NCBI GenBank assembly: GCA_034698045.1
Contig: JAQGAU010000998.1
Coordinates: forward strand, 1-22,125
DNA: 22,125 bases
From: Paramacrobiotus richtersi
Lineage: Eukaryota > Tardigrada > Eutardigrada > Parachela > Macrobiotidae
Reading direction: 5' to 3'
Below the pieces are notes generated by a model. The model ran no database searches. It saw only the letters and a program-made list of their open reading frames with translations, and had not been told where the DNA came from. Shown piece after piece: positions 1 through 8,721 of this stretch (its first letter is position 1; the number at the start of each line of letters is the position of its first letter). The translations under genes were made by a program, and so were the position numbers.

Positions 1-2195
1 TGATATTCGCCATTAAAGACCTGCGGCCTTTCATGGCTCATGTGTGTGTTCTGTGGTTTCTCCCCTGACATGCTATACGCATGTCGGTGACACAGCTTGG
101 CCTAGTTTATGGGAGAACAAAAAACATTAGTTTCCGTTTAGCTTGATTATGCGCACAGAAATGTGAAAACTGAATTTTATGTTAGGTGGCATGAATAACG
201 ATGCACCATGCCTGCACCCGCACGCGGGCGTTTGCCTTATTCAAGCCATCGAACATAAAAATGTCATTTCTGGTATGATGCTCCTCTGACATCACACGGG
301 GTTCTTAATCGGAATTATAATGTGGCCTAAAAAAATCGAATTACCGGCGAAATACTGTAGTTAACATCAGTGACGGAATAAGGCCCTTAATTTCGTTTCG
401 TTTAGTTTTTTGGCTGTATGTTATGAATAATCGTTTAGCTTAGTTTAGCTTGCAATTCAAAATCGTTAGTTTAGTTCAGCGCAGAGAAGAATTCGCGCGG
501 TTTTCGTTTAGTTTTGGAAATCATGAAAAATTATAGTTTAGTTTTTTTACACTAGACGAATTCCCATCTCTAGTATGAGCTCGATGTAATGACACACAAA
601 CACACAAAGCGGTTATCCGAAAACATGCGCGTTGATTATTGCTACTCTGTTTACACACTCAGCCGATACCCAACCCAATTGACAAAATTCCAAACCATAC
701 CTGCCTTGCGCTGATTGGTTAAAGCAATACCAGTACATGAAAACCCCTCCCCGCTGAGTTGTAGACTACTGCTGATAAACGCGGTAAACCTGGGCGGTCG
801 CAAGTCACACAACATATTCCTGGTGAAATAGTGACTACTGCCTCTGTTCGAGATGTTTATTTTGCTTTTGTAGTACAATAGAATTTCGCCTGTCCACGAA
901 TACAATTTAAGAATATAAGTACGCGTAAAAACTGAATTTAAATGTGTTCAAAAGACGCTGACGCGTGCATATGCTTAAGTTAGAACGTTGCAACCGCACA
1001 TTCTGGTGGTTACGTGCGTAGCAACCTGCACTCGATCCAAAACTAAATCTGAATTATGATTGGCTGTCTGAAAATCGGTTTACGTACGTTTGCTAGTACA
1101 ACTGTTCAGTTTGTTTTTCTTCTTCTGCTTCTTGAAGATTCGGCCCTTTTTTAAAATTCTAGATGTTTTTCTGCAGCTAATCAATGCCGTCAATAAATCA
1201 GGCAGGTTTTTCTGTACAGACAAATTGTTGTTCTTTTGTGAAAGTTTTCAAGCAATGGCAGTTTTTGTTTTATTTTTTGGCAATAAATGCATACACTGCC
1301 TGCATAAAGCACGGGAATCTACACCTCAGCAACCAAAACCGTGACGTCACGAACTCCACCTCAGTCTTCCCCACACAGTTTGGAATTTGGTCAATTTGGA
1401 ATGTTCCGTTTCTTCTATGTAAGCTCTATTCTCGCTGAATAGATTTCAATGCGTCACATTTGAAAAAACCTAAACTCGCGGTTGTTAAATTAGGCGTAAC
1501 CGTTTTCGAAATAAAAATTGCTCTGTATTTACAAAAGTTTTTTAACTTTGTTTATTGGTTTGTTTAGTGACGACGTTACTTTCGCACCGTATGATCGTGC
1601 TGTGCCGCCCGTGCTTCGCTTAAACTGTCAAAAAAACATTTGCAACGATCATTCAGCAGTGTATGTAACAACGTAGCGTTACAGATAAGATTTGCTATTG
1701 TGCCATACATACTATATAGTCCATAGATTACACTGATGAAGAAAGGAACATTTTATAGTAGTTACAACCAAGATTCTCATTTGCAGTTACCAAAGAAAAG
1801 CGATGTGATCCTTATTATTTACATATGAGATATTCAAGGGGTTCTCTCAATAGTCTCAAACTTACAGTGCCTCCAACTTCGCAAGCGCAACCTGGAACGG
1901 TTGCATGCGGTTAACACAGTCGACTGTCAAAATGTCCAAGACGGCTCAGTATATCACGTGCAGGAAACGATGCAACGCTTACGTCCAGCTATTTTTGCTT
2001 TTAGAAATTTGCAATATTAAAACGTAAGGACGACAATACATTCTTCTGAAAGTCCATTCAGAAAATATTCAATAAACGGGATTAATGGGCTTAATTCTTT
2101 ACAGTTACTAGAGGCAAAATAACACAAGCGGGAGCTTAATAGAGGCGGCATCTAATAATTTTCGAGGTCCACGCGTGCCCAACTCTGAACAGTTC
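1..2195. other. Gene-poor left flank
   Basis: I see no gene here. The longest open frames are about 84 codons, lie on both strands, and show no recognisable domain, signal peptide or splice frame. Bases 380-560 hold many degenerate short copies of TTTAG / TTTAGTTTAG in AT-rich DNA. A short dyad, GACATGC-5 bases-GCATGTC, lies at 67-85. About 40 bases near 620-662 resemble 9480-9522, which hints at a dispersed repeat. Confidence 0.6.
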
Positions 2196-2200
2196 TCCGT

Positions 2201-2245
2201 GTGCCCAGCGAGGCCGGAGGCCGAGCTGGGCCTTGTAACTTATAC
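2201..2245. repeat. Short hairpin repeat, copy 1
   Basis: A GC-rich imperfect palindrome: CCCAGC and GCTGGG arms around GAGGCC-GGA-GGCCGA, followed by the direct-repeat tail CTTGTAA. It matches 3826-3864 over about 40 bases, including the sequence just outside the stem. The outer arms differ from the other copy in a way that keeps pairing. Function is unknown. Confidence 0.6.
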
Positions 2246-2928
2246 TCTCCCTTCTCCCCTTTTGGTCGGCCGGGGTCTCCTCATTCGCTACTCTACATAT
2301 AATTCCTGCCTATAGCTCTAAAAACGTCAAAAATGGCGGTGCGACTCCATCGCGTGTTGATGTGTTTCAATCGTGTTCTGTCAAATTCTAAAAATTTTTC
2401 AAACTTGGTTTTTTCGAATGCGACATGGCGGACGCTCCGTATGGCAGTATTATATTTGCTGCAGAATATATTGCACCCGGCGCGTGCGGCAGCTTCGCGC
2501 AGCAAATTATTGCCACGTAGATACGGTGCGTTCGATTTTCGAACTACGATTGGCCGGAGTGTATGTAAATCTCCACACGTACGGATGTGAATATAAATGT
2601 ACAGGTGTGAACCGGGAGCAGCATAGTAGACCAGTGCTGTAATGCGGTGGTATCAAATCGCCCGAAGCGATTCGAGGTCCTCCATGTTCAAGAGTAATGA
2701 AAGAGGGACGTTAACAACCGTTTTTCAAAACAGCGATAACCGTTAGTTTTCATTATAATGTCGTCAAATTTAAACAGAACCACAATTGTGACCTGTAGAT
2801 CAGTTGATTACTGTTTGCAAGCAAATTTTTAAATAATGAGCGAGATGCAAGCAAAACGAAAAATCAGTTTTTAGGACAAGAGCTTCTTTCATTAATATTA
2901 TTATCATGATTGCATTACTAGTTAAGCG
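2246..2928. other. Spacer with promoter-like motifs, no supported gene
   Basis: This stretch is richer in GC and CpG than its surroundings from about 2320 to 2640. It has two ATGGCGG motifs (2333 and 2424 areas), an ATTGG (CCAAT-type) motif near 2549 and a TATAAAT near 2592, so it could contain a promoter. No convincing coding exon follows on either strand. Open frames of 70-89 codons overlap on both strands and have no recognisable domain. I do not call a gene. Confidence 0.35.
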
Positions 2929-3704
2929 CATCCGTTGTTTGCGGGCATTGCTGGACCGAAGCCATAAGAGGGCTCACAAAACTTTTTTCCGGACGCTTCC
3001 GGTACCGTAATCGATTGGACCGGCAACACATCCATATGTGTCAATATGGAGTTACTAGCCCGCTACTATTGTACTGCTGCGCATACTTTTGATACCGTAA
3101 CCGACGGGTCGAACAAACGCATATTTGGTGCGTATAGAGAACGCGGCATTTGCTGCCATGTCATTGCGCAGTACTTCCAGTACCGTGACCGACGGGACGG
3201 GCGAAATATCCAGCTCCATTGAATATAGAGAACTCGCACTCGACTACAGTGTTATTGACCAATACTTCCGGTACCGTGACCGACGGGATGGGACGTAGTA
3301 TCCAGTTTCTTTGAATACTGAGGACTCGCACTCTAATACTGTGTTATTGAGCAATACTTCCGGTACCGTGACCGACGGGACGGGAAAAAGTATCCAGATT
3401 CTTTGAGTATGGAGGACTCGCTTTCTACTCCACTACTGTGTTATTGCGTAATACTTCCGGACCGACGGGACAGGACAGAATATAGTCTCATGCATGTAGA
3501 GGACACGTATTTTACTAGTATTTTTTTCGAAACACTACCCGTGCCGTACCCGACGGACGGATCACAGATTTAATTTCATTAAATACTGAGGGCGCGCATT
3601 GTACTACAGCGTTAGTGTGAAATACTTCCGGACGTACCGTGACCGATGGGACGAACGAAGCACCATTTCCATTGAATGTAGAGGACCTTTGGTCCGCTTC
3701 GGTC
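2929..3704. mobile_element. Possible non-autonomous inverted-repeat element, copy I
   Basis: The left edge TGCGGGCATTGCTGGACCGAAGC is closely matched at 4691-4713, and the right edge ending GCTTCGGTC is matched at 5520-5528. Left and right edges are inverted relative to each other. Two loci sharing the same pair of edges suggest a short element without coding capacity, of DNA-transposon type, which carries the 90-base array inside. I could not define a target-site duplication, and the terminal repeats are short, so this is tentative. Confidence 0.35.
2990..3704. repeat. Minisatellite of about 90 bases, eight degenerate units
   Basis: The core CTTCCGGTACCGTGACCGAC recurs near 2996, 3085, 3174, 3265, 3358, 3454, 3535 and 3625, a period of 81-96 bases. 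The rest of each unit (GTATCCAG, TTGAATA, GAGGACTCGCACT, GTGTTATTG) is recognisable in most copies, and the middle units are the most alike. The array is bounded by inverted 9-mers, GACCGAAGC at 2954-2962 and GCTTCGGTC at 3696-3704. A single related unit lies at 5453-5528. Confidence 0.85.
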
Positions 3705-3825
3705 AAAACGTGTAATGCATACTCACTCGTGAAAAATTTTCAAAGGGAAATACTTTTTGTTCGGGAAGTAGAGTAATGCACAGCCTCTTTAAAACAGCGA
3801 GCTTGCTGACAAATCGCGGCTCTAC

Positions 3826-3864
3826 GTGTTCCCACCGAGGCCGTAGGCCGAGGTGGGACTTGTA
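3826..3864. repeat. Short hairpin repeat, copy 2
   Basis: This palindrome has CCCACC and GGTGGG arms around GAGGCC-GTA-GGCCGA, followed by CTTGTAA after one base. It is the second copy of the unit at 2201-2245. Sequence on both sides of the shared 40 bases is unrelated between the copies. Confidence 0.6.
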
Positions 3865-3907
3865 ATATGTAGTTAATAAACTGTATGCTGTTACATACTT
3901 GGACGTT

Positions 3908-3913
3908 TTTATT
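3908..3913 (-). terminator. Candidate poly(A) signal, ten-cysteine gene 1
   Basis: AATAAA on the minus strand, about 320 bases past the stop codon. It is the nearest consensus signal I found. The corresponding signals of paralogues 2 and 3 lie about 210 bases past their stops, so a closer variant signal may be the one used. Confidence 0.3.
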
Positions 3914-3979
3914 TTACCTTCCTAAATGTTCCTTGTGGGTAAATTCAACTACGACAACGTCGTTCGGTTTTTTGTTTTT

Positions 3980-4112
3980 GTAGTTGAACTGCGGAAAGCT
4001 GATCAAGAAGTACCGTTTTCTACGGCAAATTGAAAACGGCCGAATTTTGTACAACCAGACTTGTTTTGCTGATGCATTTCATTCATTCAAAACTTATACT
4101 TGAGCCACGGGA
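3980..4112. repeat. Older duplicated flank, matches 6283-6421
   Basis: This segment, downstream of the first ten-cysteine gene, aligns with 6283-6421 downstream of the second. Shared words in order include GCGGAAAG, CAAGAAGTA, AAAACGG-CGAATTT, CTTGTTTTG and CTTGAGCCAC, with diverged bases between them. In this copy the stretch ends about 120 bases from the gene's stop codon. At the second locus about 600 bases intervene, so material has been gained or lost since. Confidence 0.65.
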
Positions 4113-4230
4113 AACAGTGATCCCATTGCCACAACAACCAGTCAGTTTAATGGACACATCAGGCTTCAGGCCGGAGAAAGTTTCAATGAACCTTATGCAA
4201 AAGCTTTTTCATAAACTTCAGAACTTGGTA

Positions 4231-4566
4231 CTAAAGGTACGGAGTGCAGTCATGCACACAGTCGTACCCCTCACACGCGATAGATGGTTCGCAGTAAGTA
4301 AAGCGTTCACAGGTGGTGTCCCATGATCTCTCCGTGCAAGAATCATCCTCTCCAGTATAGCACCATTTTCCACTGCTTCCCTTGCAGTATCGATAACAGT
4401 AGCGATACCATGCCCAGCCCCAGTCCGAATCACAACCCGCAAGTCCCAGTTGAGGCTGTACAATGGGCATTCCACCGCCGGGTCCATCAAAGCCGAGGTC
4501 ACCTGCGGCCATCTGCAGTGTGCACAGGACTACCAGAAGGACCGCTACAGTTGACCGCATTCTCAT
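4231..4566 (-). CDS. Secreted ten-cysteine protein, paralogue 1
   Basis: Single-exon gene of 109-111 residues; two start codons lie two codons apart (4566 and 4560). From the second start, residues 1-20 are a signal peptide with a hydrophobic AVLLVVLC core, and cleavage is likely after AAG. A glycine- and proline-rich linker (21-42) follows, absent from the two paralogues. The mature domain has cysteines at 43, 55, 59, 67, 75, 84, 90, 96, 101 and 105, enough for five disulfides. The hallmark is CDSDWGWAWYRYCYRYC, then GSSGKWCYT and a CVHDCTPYL end. It should be exported as a small stable extracellular protein. I do not recognise the family. Two CxxxC pairs without a CxC argue against classical CS-alpha-beta defensins. 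Function (defence, matrix or venom-like) cannot be told from sequence. Confidence 0.82.
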   Translation of the reverse strand: MRMRSTVAVLLVVLCTLQMAAGDLGFDGPGGGMPIVQPQLGLAGCDSDWGWAWYRYCYRYCKGSSGKWCYTGEDDSCTERSWDTTCERFTYCEPSIACEGYDCVHDCTPYL

Positions 4567-4591
4567 TACAGTAACTGTCAAAAAGTACCCC

Positions 4592-4598
4592 TTTTATA
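4592..4598 (-). promoter_or_regulatory. TATA box of ten-cysteine gene 1
   Basis: TATAAAA followed by GG on the minus strand starts 32 bases before the first ATG, so transcription would begin at or just before the start codon and the leader would be very short. Unlike paralogues 2 and 3, there is no GTAAGT donor upstream and no evident leader intron. A CAG (ACAG) ten bases before the ATG could instead be a splice acceptor, which would weaken this call. Confidence 0.55.
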
Positions 4599-4689
4599 CA
4601 CACTGACCCTTAGAAAATCGTATGCCTATTTCTAGGCGTTATAAGCAAACGTACAAGTATAGCTAAAACTAGGAAAGTGCACTCGCTGA

Positions 4690-5528
4690 TTGCGGGCACT
4701 GAATGACCGAAGCGAAGGAAGTCTGGGCATACATGTACATGAGATAAAAACGTGTATATACCGATCTCGTGAAAAAAATTTTTTTTGCTAATTTTTACCA
4801 CAAAAATTCGACGACAGCAACATGATATTTTTTCTGACATCAGTGGGCATGCCCCCTGTTTCACAGCAAATAGGTTGTTTTGTTTATGAATCCACCACGA
4901 AAAGGTTTTTGACTATGAATTCTAGCGGATGTGTGTGGTGGTTATGGCCAGTGGGCAGCTGCGAAAAATATTCTTTTTAAACTCTGAAAATAAATATTCG
5001 AAAAACAGCTGTGAAATGCAATTTCGCTGACTTTCGCAAACTGAGATAATCTCCCCAACCCATACTGTAAACCTAAACAGTAACTTCGGTCCTAAACGGA
5101 CCCCAAGACAGCAGTTTAATGCTCCCACCCCCAACATCGCTTTCGAGAAAAACGCGTTTGATGTTTTTCAAACACAATTACGACACATTTGCTCAATTTT
5201 TCTGAGTTTGATTGTGACTTAACAAATATAATTAAAGAAATATGATATTAAATAAATGATAATAAACAAAAAATAAAACAATAAAATGTAGAAAAAAATT
5301 CGTTTAAATCCGTAAATAAATAACGAACTGAAACAAAAAATAAATTTTAATAAGCAAAAATAAATAAGTAATGCATTGAATTGAATAAATAATAATGATA
5401 ATATTGTATTATATTATTATTATTAAAAAAATAATAATAAAATAATAATAATAGTGACCGACCGAATGACAGACACACATCGAAACCAATTTGAGTTGAG
5501 TATAGAGAACCTTCGCTCCGCTTCGGTC
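4690..5528. mobile_element. Possible non-autonomous inverted-repeat element, copy II
   Basis: The left edge TGCGGGCACTGAATGACCGAAGC resembles the left edge of copy I, and the right edge CTTCGCTCCGCTTCGGTC resembles its right edge. GACCGAAGC at the left is inverted relative to GCTTCGGTC at the right. The inside is AT-rich and has only one minisatellite-like unit next to the right edge. There is no coding capacity. The call rests on edges shared with 2929-3704. Confidence 0.3.
5220..5455. repeat. AT-only low-complexity tract
   Basis: Nearly all A and T, with interspersed AATAAA, ATAATA and TATTATTATT runs. Several AATAAA words occur on the plus strand by composition alone and should not be taken as poly(A) signals. 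Confidence 0.85.
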
Positions 5529-6282
5529 GATAAAAGCACGGTGACCAGTAACTTTTGCACTGGACAACTAACTGAACATTGAAAAAATAGTTTTGGCTGC
5601 CGGGAAGCAGTTGGGCCAATGGGGGGCAAGTCTCGCAGTCAATGTGTGCTATATATGCAATTGCGCACAGCATACATTGTCCACATGCTGTGCAACCATA
5701 TTGCTTGTCAGCTTCGATTCCTTCTGAACAGATACGCTTAGCTTAGTATACCATACGCAATAAAGAATGAACAATCAAAAACTAATGAATGATGAACTAG
5801 CGGTTCCTGCTCAAAAAGAATTAAGACAGTTGTCCACTTTAGCGCGTTCGCGAGTGACAATTAATCGTCAGATACTCAGATGTGGCAAAGAGTAAAGACT
5901 GAAGTCGGTAAGCTGCAATGTTAAATGCCGGTAAAGCGCTTATCAAAATCAAGACTGGAGTGTTCCAAGCAGAAGTACGACGCAGCTCGCGAAGCACGGG
6001 AACACGTATGATCAAGCGTATGGCGAACAGATCATGTTATTCGGTACTCCTATACCAAGTTAAGCGTGAGGCTTACTAGTCTTACAAGAAAACCAGCGGT
6101 TTAAAACGTTAGCGAAGATCCAGGCAAGGTGAAGATTTGGGCTTCCCATGCAATAAACCAACATCTCGACGTATGGCTGATGAGTACAGTACAGTACGTT
6201 GTTGCAGCTCTGTACCTGGCCGCTTTTCTTTTTCTTTGCCAATTGTTTCTTACGGCTAAATTAAACAACAATCCAGTTTTTT

Positions 6283-6421
6283 CAGTCGCTGTTCAATCGC
6301 GGAAAGTAAACGAACAAGAAGTAGTATTTCTGCGGCAGTAATTAAAAACGGTCGAATTTCCTACTACCGTACTTGTTTTGTTGGGATCATGCGCATTCAA
6401 GAATTTCAACTTGAGCCACCT
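6283..6421. repeat. Older duplicated flank, partner of 3980-4112
   Basis: Aligns in the same orientation with 3980-4112 over about 130 bases, about two thirds identical by eye. It shows that the first ten-cysteine locus and the block A locus come from one ancestral segment that is older than the A/B duplication. Confidence 0.65.
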
Positions 6422-6806
6422 ATATGTAGTACGCAGTACGCACTCAACAATATAAAGGATAACCAGAGTTCTCCAAACGAAAGACATGAAATTGAAATAC
6501 AAAACAAAAACCGTTTAACAACTACGTGACCTAGTTTCTGAGGTTCGAAAATTTAAAAATGCGTATGGGCAACTTTTGGATCCAAGGCTCAGAAGAGCGG
6601 CGTAAGACATAGTCACCGAAATGACCGAATGTCTTTCCCAAAGAGGATAGCTCCTGCTTTGGTTCATTCTCTTCTAAATTTAAAACTGAGGAAAGAGAAA
6701 CAAACGACGGAACATGGCCGACAAAGGAGTACACTGTCAAACACTGAAAAAAAAACATGTTTCCTGGATAGACTGTTAAACTCCGTTATATATTCCGAGT
6801 ACGCAC

Positions 6807-6812
6807 TTTATT
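6807..6812 (-). terminator. Poly(A) signal, ten-cysteine gene 2
   Basis: AATAAA on the minus strand, 211 bases past the stop codon. It is conserved at the same place in paralogue 3 (13246-13251), including the flanking AGTG. Confidence 0.65.
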
Positions 6813-7022
6813 GAACAAAAAACAGCTACAAAGACTTGACTAAATAGCGCACCACAACAATTAATGATTCGTCAGACAGCTAAAACACGTCACGCAAATT
6901 TTAGTGCATGCAATTCCTATAAGTAGACCTCACAGCAAACATGGCACTTTAGCCGCCAATCAACTAGCTTCATTAAGATTGACAATGGACCGGTGATTCG
7001 GTATCCAGCAAAAACTCATGAG

Positions 7023-7322
7023 CTACGCAGCTAAGTATGGAGTACAGTCATACACACAGTCTGATTCTCCACCGCAGGAAATAGCTGAAGAACAGCGCTC
7101 AAAAAATTCACAAGTATGATCCACGGCCACATCAGTACAGTATGTCTGTGCGGTATAGCAGTATTTGCCGCTGCTGCCCGCGCAGTATCGGTAGCAGTAG
7201 CGGGTCAGCGCAAAGCCGTAGTCGGAATCGCAGTATGCGGCTCCGAGATTCGTCCAGGCTCCGGATTGGCTGGCTCCAAATATGCACAGAACCAGGATGA
7301 ACAGTGCCGTAGCGGACTGCAT
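7023..7322 (-). CDS. Secreted ten-cysteine protein, paralogue 2
   Basis: 99 residues in one coding exon. The start at 7322 is chosen because it aligns exactly with paralogue 3; an upstream in-frame ATG three codons earlier lies inside the leader intron. Residues 1-20 are a signal peptide (hydrophobic core ALFILVLCIFG, likely cleavage after SQS). Cysteines are at 31, 43, 47, 55, 62, 71, 77, 83, 89 and 93, with spacings 11-3-7-6-8-5-5-5-3, and the core reads RYCYRYCAGSSGKYCYT. By hand count 72 of 99 residues match paralogue 3, with all cysteines kept. Like its relatives it should be an exported, disulfide-rich small protein of unknown role. It lies in block A, upstream of the broken RhoGAP copy's 3' end on the same strand, and looks intact and expressible. 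Confidence 0.87.
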   Translation of the reverse strand: MQSATALFILVLCIFGASQSGAWTNLGAAYCDSDYGFALTRYCYRYCAGSSGKYCYTAQTYCTDVAVDHTCEFFERCSSAISCGGESDCVYDCTPYLAA

Positions 7323-7325
7323 TGT

Positions 7326-7425
7326 CTGCAAACAAATGTCACTCTATTATAGGTAGAATGACCTTTGTGTATTATTACGGTCAAAGGCAGTGTCTGCAGT
7401 CTTTTACCACTATCTAACCACTTAC
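7326..7425 (-). other. Leader intron of ten-cysteine gene 2
   Basis: The donor CG/GTAAGTGG (exon end 7426) and the acceptor TTTGTTTGCAG/ACA bound exactly 100 bases. The acceptor is three bases before the ATG. Both sites and the length are the same in paralogue 3, so a spliced noncoding first exon of about 75 bases is likely. Confidence 0.65.
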
Positions 7426-7525
7426 CGTTGGGTTAACGGAGGAATTCGGGTAGATCACGTAGAAGATTGATACGGACTCGCTAAACTGCTTCAAATGCAA
7501 AACACTCTTGCTTATTGCAGAACTA

Positions 7526-7532
7526 CTATATA
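7526..7532 (-). promoter_or_regulatory. TATA box of ten-cysteine gene 2
   Basis: GGGTATATAG on the minus strand, about 100 bases before the leader intron donor, which places the transcription start near 7500. It is conserved in paralogue 3 (13972-13979) and is part of the first unit of the 93-base promoter repeat. Confidence 0.6.
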
Positions 7533-7810
7533 CCCAGTGAATCTCGGCCATTATGGTAATCATAATTTATACATCTTCGTTTTATTCGCAGTTGGTAAGG
7601 GGAGAAATCTTAATAGGAGTATTTACCCAGTTAACCTCGGTCATTTTGGCAGTAAAAATTTATACTTTCTTGTTTTTCTTGAAGAGTTGGCAAGAAGAGT
7701 ACATCCTTTCAGGACTTATATCCAGGGGGTATCGGTCAATCCAGCTGTTACTTTCGTAACTGCCAAAAGACCGAGCTTCACAGGATATAATGGGTGCCAT
7801 TACGGCTGGC
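7526..7810. repeat. Three tandem copies of a 93-base promoter unit, block A
   Basis: Units begin at TACCCAG 7531, TACCCAG 7624 and TATCCAG 7719, with shared words (AATCTCGG / AACCTCGG / TATCGGTCA, TTTATAC, CTTCGTTTT / CTTGTTTTT, AGTTGGTAAG / AGTTGGCAAG). Read on the gene's strand, each unit carries a TATA-like stretch (TATATAG, TAAATAC, ATATAAG). The same three units exist in block B, so the triplication came before the block duplication. Confidence 0.75.
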
Positions 7811-8721
7811 TGGATCAGCGGGCTAACGCAGTTTCAGTTTTCCAGCACGACGTAATTGTCCCGCTTGCGTTTCCGAGTCGGTTGCATAAAGTGATTAAGT
7901 TTTATGTTTATGCCATAAACACAATTTTAAGCACTATAAGTTATATCCCAGGGTATATGATAATATCCATTCGTTCATCCAACGCAGCCGGTAATCGGAA
8001 GCACAGAAGAACCGCATTTAGGAATGCTGGTGAAAAGCGATGACCGAATTCTCCAGGTCGATGCTCCACTGCAGCAGTCAGAACCGTTAGCGGTGTTTGA
8101 TTTTTAGACGGGACATGCAATCTTGTGACGCTATCCGCCAGTCAGCAGGTTTTCCGACAAAGCATTGTCTGGTTAGGTTTGGTACCGACATTCTGAAGTT
8201 TTCGCCCACGTATAGAATTTTGTTTTTGAAATAAGCGCATTCTAGCTCTTGTGTAATTACTGTACGGCAGCAAAACCGTGAATCTACCAGGCCGATTAGA
8301 TTACCCAGTTCTCCGTTTACCGGTAAAAAAAAAGTGTCATAAATTCTGGCCACACAGGAGTTGACTAAACACCGTGTCAGTTTGACACACGTCACACACC
8401 TTACCACAATTAATGCGAAAGGTCATACTATTCACAAGTCTATCAATTTTCGATTACGGTTCATACATGCCATATTTCTATAGTATTCAACAAATCAAAT
8501 CATTAACCGGATTATACATAAAATCATTGAAAACCTCCCGAAAGAATCACAGTATCAAAACAAAAATTCCCTCAAAACGCATCTAATAATCCAAACGCAA
8601 ATACTGCACAAGAGTCTTGCATATTGTGACAAGAGTGTTTTATAAACCGTACTAAAAAAACACACCAGTGGATACAAAACCACCAGTCAACAAATATCTC
8701 TCTCCCGAAAAAACATCAAAT

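Larger units (their letters stand above)
4599..6282. other. Spacer between ten-cysteine genes 1 and 2
   Basis: I support no gene here. From 5220 to 5455 the DNA is almost pure A and T with runs of AAT/ATA. A lone 90-base minisatellite-like unit sits at 5453-5528. Around 5876-6005 a plus-strand frame with two stops reads like a charged helical coding fragment (see findings). A further open frame at 6129-6341 has no recognisable domain. Confidence 0.55.

Noticed and set aside
2293-2642. Overlapping open frames of 70-89 codons on both strands in a CpG-richer patch
   Set aside because: No domain, no splice context and no reason to prefer one strand. Composition explains the open frames.
2540-2665. 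CCAAT and TATA motifs followed by TGGTATCA, reminiscent of an LTR edge with a primer-binding site
   Set aside because: There is no partner repeat, no coding region of the kind and no defined termini, so a virus-like fossil is not supported.
7345-7351. TATA-like TATAATA 29 bases before the ATG of ten-cysteine gene 2 (and TGTAATA at 13785-13791 for gene 3)
   Set aside because: Both lie inside the conserved 100-base leader intron, and a better TATA box lies upstream of the first exon.
7495-8043. 182-codon open frame on the plus strand
   Set aside because: It runs antisense through the promoter repeats. The duplicate region in block B is not open in that frame, and the product has no domain.
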